Assembly (NCBI GenBank): GCA_019637855.1
Contig: JAHBUX010000019.1
Location: forward strand, 1-58,244
Reading direction: 5' to 3'
Origin: Bdellovibrionales bacterium
Lineage (GTDB): Bacteria; Bdellovibrionota; Bdellovibrionia; Bdellovibrionales; UBA1609
Length of the DNA: 58,244 nt
Of this stretch, positions 17,186 to 23,831 are shown piece after piece. Position 1 is the first letter of the stretch. Each line of letters starts with the position of its first letter. The translations under genes were made by a program, and so were the position numbers. Under the pieces are notes generated by a model, which searched no databases, was not told the DNA's origin, and was given only the letters and a program-made list of their open reading frames with translations.

Positions 17186-17217
17186 GGGTACGGCACTTGA
17201 AGTCAAGCACCGTACCC
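17186..17217. repeat. Inverted repeat between the Pro-rich gene and iaaA
   Basis: A 15-base arm GGGTACGGCACTTGA (17186-17200) pairs at 13 of 15 positions with 17203-17217 across a 2-base loop. No T tract follows on either strand. It may weaken read-through from the sigma54-type promoter of the upstream gene into iaaA. Confidence 0.5.
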
Positions 17218-17223
17218 TTAGCT

Positions 17224-17466
17224 TTAGGCAGGAGAATTAGGGTTTTTTGGGGCAGAGGGTTGGAGAATAGGGTCTACAGGGCGAGGTTCAGGTTGTGTCT
17301 CCGGCGGAGCCCATTCCGGCTCAGCTTCATCGGCTAAACCTTCTTGCGTGGCTCTACGCTGGTGACTGATGCCAGTCGTGGCATCGTCCCGATCCGTGTT
17401 CGCATAGTTCGAACCTTTCGGACGCGGGTTCACTTCGGAATCTTGACTGGGTTGGCGTGGGTTCAT
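17224..17466 (-). CDS. Small Pro-rich hydrophilic protein
   Basis: An 80-residue, soluble, probably disordered protein rich in Pro, Gln, Glu and Asn, with a C-terminal half repeating PEW/PPE/QPEP/PVDP-like elements. No family recognised. It is very likely real: ATG 17466 follows a strong GGAGGGAG site, and the best sigma54-type promoter in the window lies about 21 bases further upstream. Small disordered stress proteins of this type are common under general-stress control, and it flanks other such genes here. Confidence 0.65.
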   Translation of the reverse strand: MNPRQPSQDSEVNPRPKGSNYANTDRDDATTGISHQRRATQEGLADEAEPEWAPPETQPEPRPVDPILQPSAPKNPNSPA

Positions 17467-17497
17467 CAAATCTCCCTCCGTGCTAATCTTAGTGAAG

Positions 17498-17513
17498 AGC
17501 AACATCCGGGCCG
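17498..17513 (-). promoter_or_regulatory. Strong sigma54 (-24/-12) promoter candidate
   Basis: On the minus strand the sequence reads CGGCCCGGATGTTGCT, against the consensus TGGCACGNNNNTTGCW: all but two specified positions match and the GG-N10-GC spacing is exact. Predicted transcription start near 17487, about 21 bases before the Pro-rich gene's ATG. Confidence 0.75.
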
Positions 17514-17523
17514 TTAAGAGCCC

Positions 17524-18222
17524 TTACAAAATGAGCGGAGAGAGTTTCGATTCAGGCGTACGTACAAAAATGCCCCTATCTTTGGGGCGAAATGAGGCTA
17601 GGCGTCGCACTTCCTTCTGGGCGGGAATCGCCGGTCGGCGGGTGAAGGTCTCAAAACATTCGACCCAAACAACGGCTTTGGAGCTCTGACCATATTCACC
17701 GAACAGACCGACCTCAAGCCGGCCGCTCGGTGCCGCACCGGAAATTTTCAGTGCGGTTTTTACGTCAAATACGGGTCCGCGTACGGAGGCGCGATCACTG
17801 ACGCGCACTTTGTGGGGACGGCGGCTTGCCATATTGACCAATTCAAAGGATGTATCGGCGGGCAGGTCACGGCGCAGTCCAGCCGCGGTCCGCCGAGCTC
17901 GTTGAGCGGCTAGATCAAGGTCTTCCAGAGTGTACTCATCGCGTTCGCCAGGAAATTCGCGGTCACTCCAGGCCAAGACCACAATGTGCACGGGGGCGCG
18001 CACTGGCGAGTTACGCAATTGAGTGCGCGGGCACATCTCATGAATCTCGGCCAAGTTTTCGGCCAAGCTTTGTCGCAAGGGCGTCGAAGTGCGGCGTGGA
18101 AATTCAATTTCACCGGCGACTTGATACCCCAACGCTTCTGCCGCGTTCGTCGTTGGTGGCATCACCATGGTATGAGCCTTCCACGACAGAACAGTTAACG
18201 GCAGCACGAACCACTTCAGCAT
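17524..18222 (-). CDS. Secreted hypothetical protein
   Basis: A 232-residue protein with an N-terminal hydrophobic signal (WFVLPLTVLSWKAHTMVM) and a mature region rich in Arg and Pro; a middle block (VHIVVLAWSDREFPG) suggests an alpha/beta domain. No family recognised. It overlaps the 3' end of the upstream receiver gene by 7 bases and its ribosome site (GGAGCTTGAG) lies inside that gene, so the two are co-expressed. Confidence 0.65.
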   Translation of the reverse strand: MLKWFVLPLTVLSWKAHTMVMPPTTNAAEALGYQVAGEIEFPRRTSTPLRQSLAENLAEIHEMCPRTQLRNSPVRAPVHIVVLAWSDREFPGERDEYTLEDLDLAAQRARRTAAGLRRDLPADTSFELVNMASRRPHKVRVSDRASVRGPVFDVKTALKISGAAPSGRLEVGLFGEYGQSSKAVVWVECFETFTRRPAIPAQKEVRRLASFRPKDRGIFVRTPESKLSPLIL

Positions 18223-18689
18223 GGCTCAAGCTCCGGTAAAGGGGAGAAGCGATGCAAGATATGTTCGGCGAGCAGGCCGATCATCGAAGGACCGCAACTT
18301 TTCAGCAGGAATGACACCGGCTCGAAGTGTTTAAGATCATGTAGGACCTGAGTTTGAGATACCTTTTCTGAACCTGAGATAAACATCACGGGAATCTTTG
18401 CAGGCTTCAGATTTTCTCCAATCATGTCATCCGCGCTGCTCAGGACTTTAGACGCATCGGAGGCATCAAGGGCCCAGTCGCTAACGATCAAGCGATAGTC
18501 TTGCAGGGTGAGTTTTCGAACGGCCTCTTCAGGGTCATGCGCCACATCTACAGTGACGCCCGGAATTTGCTCGATCTCGCAGGTGAGAAGATCAAGAAAG
18601 TCCGGGTCGTCATCGACGATCAAAACATGTGTGGCTTCCGGACGGAAGCGGTTGCTTTTGTAAACGACATTGGTAGCGATTCCCTGCAT
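18216..18689 (-). CDS. Orphan response-regulator receiver protein
   Basis: A 157-residue protein with one receiver domain and no output domain. The acidic pocket is VDDDPD (25-30), the phosphorylated residue is Asp71 in IVSDW, and the conserved Lys lies in FLLKSCG. It could be phosphorylated by an HPt or kinase and act as a shuttle in a phosphorelay. ATG 18689 follows GGTGGAG. A possible sigma54 promoter lies upstream at 18720-18735. No histidine kinase is nearby. Confidence 0.85.
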   Translation of the reverse strand: MQGIATNVVYKSNRFRPEATHVLIVDDDPDFLDLLTCEIEQIPGVTVDVAHDPEEAVRKLTLQDYRLIVSDWALDASDASKVLSSADDMIGENLKPAKIPVMFISGSEKVSQTQVLHDLKHFEPVSFLLKSCGPSMIGLLAEHILHRFSPLPELEPC

Positions 18690-18719
18690 TGCACTCCACC
18701 TTTCTGATGGGCAAGTGGG

Positions 18720-18735
18720 AGCATAAAATATGCCG
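18720..18735 (-). promoter_or_regulatory. Candidate sigma54 promoter for the receiver gene
   Basis: Minus-strand CGGCATATTTTATGCT: GGCA at -24 and TGCT at -12 with exact GG-N10-GC spacing. TTGC reads ATGC, and the core is a partial palindrome, so chance or another operator is possible. Confidence 0.45.
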
Positions 18736-18740
18736 AAAGT

Positions 18741-19019
18741 TTACAAGTCGTCGGCTTTGTCTTTCACCTCGTCGGTTGCATTTTGGACCTTGTGTTTGAT
18801 CTTGTCTCCTGCACATTCCATTTTGCCTTTGACGTACTCGCAACCTTTGTCTTTTGCGGCGCGTGCGGCTTTTTTCACGTCCTTCTTCATATCGCGTCCC
18901 GCCTCTTTCACGTCCTCGCGTACCGAATCTTCAGCCGCAGAGGCCATTGTCGCCCCAAACGAAGTCAAACCCAGCAATAACGAAAGCAAAACAATCTCAG
19001 TCCACTTAATCACATTCAT
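18741..19019 (-). CDS. Small exported LEA-like/apolipophorin-like stress protein
   Basis: A 92-residue protein with a signal peptide (to about Ala28) and a mature domain made of charged amphipathic helix: repeated Lys/Asp/Ala units such as VKEAGRDMKKDVKKAA and KDKGCEYVKGKMEC. This composition is that of LEA-like and other protective small proteins. Two Cys lie about ten residues apart. It is the second gene after the DUF1328 gene (23-base gap), so it probably shares the sigma54-type promoter at 19250-19265. Confidence 0.75.
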   Translation of the reverse strand: MNVIKWTEIVLLSLLLGLTSFGATMASAAEDSVREDVKEAGRDMKKDVKKAARAAKDKGCEYVKGKMECAGDKIKHKVQNATDEVKDKADDL

Positions 19020-19042
19020 TGATTTGTCCTTTCTAGTCCGCG

Positions 19043-19225
19043 CTATGGAAGCGTGGTGGGTGTGCGTCCAGTCACTAGACTTGCCACTAAACTAATAACG
19101 GCGAGTATTAAAAATACGCCCAATAAAGTCTGGCCAATCTCTAATGACACGCCGCCAACATTGCCGGCGCCGAGCATGATGGCAATTAATCCGAGCACAA
19201 AAAATACGAGAGCTGCACGTAACAT
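19043..19225 (-). CDS. DUF1328-family small membrane protein
   Basis: A 60-residue protein with two membrane helices. The stretch with ALVFFVLGLIAIMLG and GVSLEIGQTLLGVFLILAVI is typical of the DUF1328 (YtjA-like) family, which are short inner-membrane proteins found in stress loci; molecular role unknown. The strong ribosome site AGGAGGTGATC precedes ATG 19225 and a good sigma54-type promoter sits about 25 bases upstream. Confidence 0.88.
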   Translation of the reverse strand: MLRAALVFFVLGLIAIMLGAGNVGGVSLEIGQTLLGVFLILAVISLVASLVTGRTPTTLP

Positions 19226-19249
19226 AGATCACCTCCTGATGGACGGTAG

Positions 19250-19265
19250 AGCAATGCCCGTTCCT
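19250..19265 (-). promoter_or_regulatory. Sigma54 promoter candidate for DUF1328 and LEA-like genes
   Basis: Minus-strand AGGAACGGGCATTGCT: GG, ACG, TTGCT and the GG-N10-GC spacing match the consensus. Predicted start near 19239, leaving about 14 bases before the DUF1328 ATG. Confidence 0.65.
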
Positions 19266-19383
19266 AGACCGCGAAGGTTCCAAAAAGGGTTTTAATCCCA
19301 GAACGGGACCTGCGCGTGAAAATTTGGGGAAATGTTCCACTTTTATGTTGGGGCACGAAAGAACCGGTGTTATTACTTGGGGC

Positions 19384-20811
19384 ATGAAGAGACCAAAACT
19401 AGTAGTTATTGACGACGATCCGGATGTACAAGACCTGCTCGTGGGCTTCTTTCGGCCCAAGGGCTATGAACTCATAACCTTCGATGATGCGGAGGAGGCT
19501 TTGAAAGCCATCTCCTCTGCGGATGAATTCTGCGACGTGATCATTTCCGATCTACGTTTGCCAAATATGAGCGGAGTAGAGCTGACAGTGGCGTTGCTTG
19601 AAAAAGGCATCACCACGCCTCTGATCATTATGACGGCTCATAGAAGTGCTGAGGTCGCGCTTGAAGCGATCGAAGCGGGTGCGTACGACTTCGTAGTGAA
19701 GCCGTTGCACTTTCCGCAGCTTCAAGTCTCGGTGGAGCGCGCGCTTCACTTCAGTCGCATGCGCGAAGAGAACCAAGCCCTGCGCGCGGTGGTGGCGGGT
19801 GGAGAACAATCCACTCTTCAAGGGATTATCGGCAAGAGTCCGAAATTTTTGCGCGCGTTGGACCTGGCTCGTCGCGTGGCCAACAGTTCCGCTCACGTGC
19901 TGATCTCGGGCGAGAGCGGTTCCGGTAAAGAGGTGGTGGCCAAGGCCATTCATCAGTTCGGCAACCGCAAAAAAGGTCCGTTCGTGGCGATCAACTGCTC
20001 TGCCATTCCGGAAAATCTTCTGGAAGCCGAGCTTTTTGGTTACGCCAAGGGCGCGTTCACCGGTGCCGTTGAGAAACGCGTGGGTCTGTTTGAGGAGGCC
20101 GCCGGTGGCACTCTGTTCCTCGATGAGATCGGGGATTTGAGTTTGCCCCTGCAGGCCAAGCTGCTGCGCGTGCTGCAGGATAAAAAGATCAAACGCCTGG
20201 GTGAAAACCAAACTCGCACGGTAGATGTGCGCGTGGTTTCGGCCACCCACAAAAACCTCCGTCAAGAGGTGATGGAAAACCGCTTCCGTGAAGACTTATT
20301 TTTCCGCCTGAATGTGATTCCGATCGGGTTGCCGCCTTTGCGTGAGCGCAAAGAAGACATTATGCCGTTGTCGGAATTCTTCCTGAAAAAGCACGCAGCG
20401 CTCAATCGTATCGGCGTTAAGGGCTTCACTAAGGGAGCGACTGAGTATCTGCTAAAGAATCCATGGAAGGGCAATGTACGCGAACTTGAAAATGTGATCG
20501 AGCGCGCTGTCGTTTTGTCGAAAGGCACTTCGATTGATTTGCCCGATTTGAACTTCGAAGAGGAGTTTACCGACGAACGTAAAACTTCGGTGGAGTTCAT
20601 CCATGGGGATCAACCGCGCTTCGTGATCTCGGAAGAAAAGATTCTTCCGCTCGACGAGCTGATAAATAAGTATATTGTTTTCGCGCTAGGCTTGAATCAA
20701 GGAGCGAAAGATCGAACGGCCAAAGACTTGGGTGTGGATCGCAAGACTCTTTATCGTCGAGTGCGCGAAATGGAGCAGTCCGCCTTAAGTGGAGGCGGTT
20801 TGCCCCAGTGA
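19384..20811 (+). CDS. NtrC-family sigma54-dependent response regulator
   Basis: A 475-residue enhancer-binding protein. An N-terminal receiver domain has the acidic pocket at 10-12 and the phospho-acceptor Asp56. The AAA+ domain has Walker A GESGSGKE (about 177-184) and the sigma54-contact loop GAFTGA (about 222-227). A Fis-type helix-turn-helix ([15 protein letters not shown]) ends the protein. It activates sigma54 RNA polymerase when phosphorylated. No cognate kinase is adjacent, while four sigma54-type promoters flank it. ATG 19384 starts the receiver; upstream frame to 19324 is unlikely. Confidence 0.95.
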   Translation: MKRPKLVVIDDDPDVQDLLVGFFRPKGYELITFDDAEEALKAISSADEFCDVIISDLRLPNMSGVELTVALLEKGITTPLIIMTAHRSAEVALEAIEAGAYDFVVKPLHFPQLQVSVERALHFSRMREENQALRAVVAGGEQSTLQGIIGKSPKFLRALDLARRVANSSAHVLISGESGSGKEVVAKAIHQFGNRKKGPFVAINCSAIPENLLEAELFGYAKGAFTGAVEKRVGLFEEAAGGTLFLDEIGDLSLPLQAKLLRVLQDKKIKRLGENQTRTVDVRVVSATHKNLRQEVMENRFREDLFFRLNVIPIGLPPLRERKEDIMPLSEFFLKKHAALNRIGVKGFTKGATEYLLKNPWKGNVRELENVIERAVVLSKGTSIDLPDLNFEEEFTDERKTSVEFIHGDQPRFVISEEKILPLDELINKYIVFALGLNQGAKDRTAKDLGVDRKTLYRRVREMEQSALSGGGLPQ

Positions 20812-21081
20812 AGTGCGACGGAGCCACTGCTCCAGTAGCTCCACCTGCTTACCCGCTTCGTGGAGGTCCTGGCTTTGGCCAGCGGCCTCCAACTGAATCG
20901 CCACTTTCTCGAGGTCGCCGTATCCAAAAGATGCGGCGTTGCCTTTCAGCTGGTGACCGATACGTTTGAATTCATCAAACGTGCGGGAACTCAAAGCCGA
21001 GCGCAGGCTTTCGATATCCTTCTTACGTCTTTCCAGATAACGCTGACGAGCTTCGTCCGGAATGATGATGTCGGTGTCCAT
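20785..21081 (-). CDS. Stand-alone HPt phosphotransfer protein
   Basis: A 98-residue HPt-domain protein. The phospho-acceptor is His43 in RIGHQLKGNAASFGY, with the neighbouring Lys and Gly also typical. HPt proteins pass phosphate between receiver domains in a phosphorelay. ATG 21081 follows GAGGT; the longer frame to 21177 lacks a site. Its 3' end overlaps that of the NtrC-family gene by 27 bases, in convergent orientation. Likely partners are the orphan receivers at 18216 and 19384, by inference from location. Confidence 0.9.
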   Translation of the reverse strand: MDTDIIIPDEARQRYLERRKKDIESLRSALSSRTFDEFKRIGHQLKGNAASFGYGDLEKVAIQLEAAGQSQDLHEAGKQVELLEQWLRRTSLGQTAST

Positions 21082-21255
21082 AGGACCTCGCTTCTCAAGC
21101 ATTGCAGGTGGAGCTCCAAATGTAGCAATTTGTTTGTAAAAATCCAACCTCCAATCCTCCACTGGTCCAAGTCCCATTCTTTCCTGTTACCCGGGGAAGA
21201 AGTGAACCTCCTGTTAAAATTTCTCGGTGAAATGTAAACAACGGGCTTTTCAGCG

Positions 21256-21271
21256 CGGCCTTCCAATTGCT
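21256..21271 (+). promoter_or_regulatory. Sigma54 promoter candidate for the 21302 operon
   Basis: CGGCCTTCCAATTGCT: GGC at -24 and TTGCT at -12 with exact GG-N10-GC spacing. Predicted start near 21282, 20 bases before the start codon of the first gene. Confidence 0.6.
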
Positions 21272-21301
21272 CTCGCTAAACTACAATAGAGGGAGCGCGT
21301 G

Positions 21302-21523
21302 ATGGACAGCTTAACAAACGACAGCGTCATCAACCAAAAGTGTAGCGAAATGCAGGCTGAGATCGAACGAATCGCCCAAAAGTACGGCATCGCGCCGGAA
21401 GAGGCCGAACGCAAGATCAGCGAGCTGGTGGCGAGCTTTCGCCGCGAGATCGAAGAGGGGCATGAAGCGATCAAAGAGCGCCACCATGAAATCGAACTGA
21501 AAGATCAATTCCGCCAATTATAA
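21302..21523 (+). CDS. Small helical hypothetical protein
   Basis: A 73-residue hydrophilic protein, almost all charged helix, with a likely coiled coil (IEEGHEAIKERHHEIELKDQ). No family recognised. ATG 21302 (or the GTG just before it) follows GAGGGAG. It opens a four-gene operon with the DUF883-like protein, a small protein and Fe-superoxide dismutase, behind a sigma54-type promoter. Confidence 0.65.
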   Translation: MDSLTNDSVINQKCSEMQAEIERIAQKYGIAPEEAERKISELVASFRREIEEGHEAIKERHHEIELKDQFRQL

Positions 21524-21541
21524 CAACCAAGGAGGAAACCA

Positions 21542-21850
21542 ATGCCTGAAGAAACCACTTCCACGAGCACACGCCAAAGCCGCACCAACGGAAAATGGCA
21601 GAAAGCCCAACAGGCCAGCCAGGGCGTCGAGACTGGCAGTGAGTCTGTAAAGACGGCGTTTGACACCGTATCAGAGAAGGCTTCGCAGTATATGGATCAA
21701 GCCAGCGAGCTTTTCGGCAGCATCGATTTCAAAAGCATCGGTAGCAGCCCGGGGCGTATGATTCGTCAATATCCTGTGCAAGCCGCCATCGGTGGCGCGG
21801 TGATCGGCTTTTTGCTGGGCGCCGCAGTTTGCCGCCGTTCCGCCGAATAG
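21542..21850 (+). CDS. DUF883/ElaB-like tail-anchored protein
   Basis: A 102-residue protein with a Ser/Thr/Gln-rich N-terminus, a helical middle (VSEKASQYMDQASELF) and a single C-terminal membrane helix (AAIGGAVIGFLLGAAVC) with glycine-zipper character. This is the layout of ElaB/YqjD (DUF883) proteins, which tether to the inner membrane and are made in stress or stationary phase. AAGGAGG precedes the ATG. Its place in the putative sigma54 operon fits a stress role. Confidence 0.75.
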   Translation: MPEETTSTSTRQSRTNGKWQKAQQASQGVETGSESVKTAFDTVSEKASQYMDQASELFGSIDFKSIGSSPGRMIRQYPVQAAIGGAVIGFLLGAAVCRRSAE

Positions 21851-21862
21851 GTAGAACGGGCC

Positions 21863-22090
21863 ATGTTACAAAGGGCCGGAAAGCTAAGATTTCAGACGAT
21901 ATTTGGAACTCTCGCCCAGTCCGGCCCTGTACTTTCCTTAGTTGACGACGATAACCGCACATATGTGATCGAAGCTGGCCGAATGGGCGTCGGTCGTATC
22001 GATCATTTGATTGGAGCGCGTGTGGAGATCAAGGGCCTTGTCGAGGCTGATCCTACTCCGCGCATCCATGTCATCTACTTGAAAGGCTAG
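21863..22090 (+). CDS. Small beta-rich hypothetical protein
   Basis: A 75-residue protein rich in predicted beta strands, with an OB-fold-like pattern (QTIFGTLAQSGPVLSLVDDD, ARVEIKGLVEADPTPRIHVI). No signal peptide. Its stop is 3 bases before the superoxide dismutase ATG, so the two are co-translated. No family confidently recognised. Confidence 0.65.
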   Translation: MLQRAGKLRFQTIFGTLAQSGPVLSLVDDDNRTYVIEAGRMGVGRIDHLIGARVEIKGLVEADPTPRIHVIYLKG

Positions 22091-22093
22091 AGC

Positions 22094-22747
22094 ATGAAAT
22101 TTCGTCTTCCACATTTACCCTTCGGTCACGCTGAACTTGAACCCTTTTTGTCGAGTGAACAGGTCGACACCCACTACTTCGGCCACCATAAAAACTACGT
22201 CGAGAAGGTCAATCAGCTGGTGATTGAGCAAGGTTTGCCCGATGCGACCTTGGAGTACATCATCAACAATCAAGATGGAAAGCTGTTCGATAACGGCGCA
22301 CAGGCGTGGAATCACACCTTTTATTGGATGGGTTTGACGCCACTCACGCCGGGACCAAATGCGAACGGCAAGCTGATGGAGGCGATCAATCGCAAGTACG
22401 GCAATCTCGAGGGATTGAAGGAGCGTTTTATCGAGTCTGCGGCCGCTTTGTTCGGGTCGGGATGGTGCTGGTTGGTGGCCACACCGGATGGCGAGATAGA
22501 TATTGTGAATACACAAAATGCAGACAATCCCATCCGTTTGGAGCGTGTGCGTCCGTTATGGACATGTGATGTGTGGGAACATGCGTATTACGTGGACTAT
22601 CGCAATGAGCGCAAAGAGTATTTACGCAGCGCCTGGAGACATGTGAATTGGGAGTTCATCGAACGCAACTATTCGACCGAGGAAGTTCCCAACATGACAC
22701 GGCTTATGACGGACCCGTCACCAACCGCGCCTCATAAGAACGCTTAA
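22094..22747 (+). CDS. sodB: Iron superoxide dismutase
   Basis: A 217-residue Fe/Mn-type superoxide dismutase that converts superoxide to O2 and H2O2. Metal ligands are His27, His74 (WNHTFYW), Asp159 and His163 (DVWEH). Gln70 in GAQAWNH and the LFGSGWCWLV segment favour iron. There is no signal peptide, so it is cytoplasmic. It is the last gene of the 21302 operon, which places it under the local sigma54 control if the promoter is real. Its stop abuts the convergent 22749 gene by one base. Confidence 0.95.
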   Translation: MKFRLPHLPFGHAELEPFLSSEQVDTHYFGHHKNYVEKVNQLVIEQGLPDATLEYIINNQDGKLFDNGAQAWNHTFYWMGLTPLTPGPNANGKLMEAINRKYGNLEGLKERFIESAAALFGSGWCWLVATPDGEIDIVNTQNADNPIRLERVRPLWTCDVWEHAYYVDYRNERKEYLRSAWRHVNWEFIERNYSTEEVPNMTRLMTDPSPTAPHKNA

Positions 22748-22748
22748 A

Positions 22749-23822
22749 CTATTTCTCTAGAATGCCGGCGATCTTCTTGGTCATATTTTGACTCAACCAC
22801 GGGATCCCGGCAGTCAGGCCGGCATCGTCATTCCACAGACCTTCACCTTGTAAGTGATCGGCGAGCATGGGCTTTTCCCAGCTATGCGTGCGCACGCCCA
22901 TCGTCACGATGTTGGTCATGATCGATTTGGAAGCGTCGGTCGGATGCTCTTGAATGATCGACAAGATCTTCGAGTATTTGAAAACCTGATTGTAGTAAAA
23001 CGAGCTTTGCTCCACGATTCCGCGGACCGGGGTATTGATGTGCGTGACCTGGGCTAGCGGGATGCGTGCGCCAAATTCAGCTTCGCTCACGTAGTAGCGA
23101 ATCTCGGACTGCATGGCCACTCCTAGATCCTCACGGCGATTCTGGCCGCCGGTGATCAGATTTTTTGCGGCGCGCACGCCAGCTTCTGTCTTGATCGCAC
23201 CTCTCCACACTTTGTTGAAGAGGTAGCAGCTCTCCACGCACAGCGAGCGCTCTGAACCGTCACACCACTTTTTGCCGCCGATATAGTCCAAATGCTTTTC
23301 TTGCTTGGGCTTCAAGATATTGTCGCTGCCATTCGCATTGCACCAATCGAAATTGGTGATCGGCTTACCGGCCGCAAGCACGTTGTTCATCAACTCGTTC
23401 GCTGTGATTTGCTTGGACTTCATTTCCGGGTCGATCGAGTTCAAAGTGTCCAGATTAACCATGGCCTTAACGTTCACTTGCGCTGCCGGCTTGTTCAGCA
23501 CGGTCTTTGTCTTCGCCACGTACATGGTCAGATAATCGATCAGCGAGTCTGGCTGATTGTTGGCGTTGATAAAATCGATTTTCGGCTCTTTGAAACCCTC
23601 ATACAGGCTCATCACTTGCGCATCGGCCGCGTTGCTATTGTTCCAATCGGCAAAGCTCTGAATGTATTCGGTGTAGAAAACCTTATCGCTTGAGAGCGCG
23701 GTTACCGGCAGTTTGTCATAGGCCGCCGGATTGGCTTTCATGCTGTCGTCGATCTTACGTTCGGCAAAAGCCGACAGCGGTAAAACCAGAGCCAACGGTA
23801 GAATGAGTTTGTTGAAATTCAT
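22749..23822 (-). CDS. Periplasmic hypothetical protein linked to PBP1A
   Basis: A 357-residue exported protein (signal peptide to about Ala20). The mature part has six or more Cys, including an WCDGSERSLCVESC cluster that probably forms disulphides. No family recognised. It starts 9 bases after the PBP1A gene, with AGGAG upstream, so the pair is one transcription unit. That suggests a periplasmic partner or regulator of peptidoglycan synthesis. Confidence 0.75.
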   Translation of the reverse strand: MNFNKLILPLALVLPLSAFAERKIDDSMKANPAAYDKLPVTALSSDKVFYTEYIQSFADWNNSNAADAQVMSLYEGFKEPKIDFINANNQPDSLIDYLTMYVAKTKTVLNKPAAQVNVKAMVNLDTLNSIDPEMKSKQITANELMNNVLAAGKPITNFDWCNANGSDNILKPKQEKHLDYIGGKKWCDGSERSLCVESCYLFNKVWRGAIKTEAGVRAAKNLITGGQNRREDLGVAMQSEIRYYVSEAEFGARIPLAQVTHINTPVRGIVEQSSFYYNQVFKYSKILSIIQEHPTDASKSIMTNIVTMGVRTHSWEKPMLADHLQGEGLWNDDAGLTAGIPWLSQNMTKKIAGILEK

Positions 23823-23831
23823 GACTTGCTC

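Noticed and set aside
17400-17420. AGTTCGAACC resembling a tRNA T-arm
   Set aside because: It lies inside the Pro-rich gene and no acceptor or anticodon stems can be drawn.
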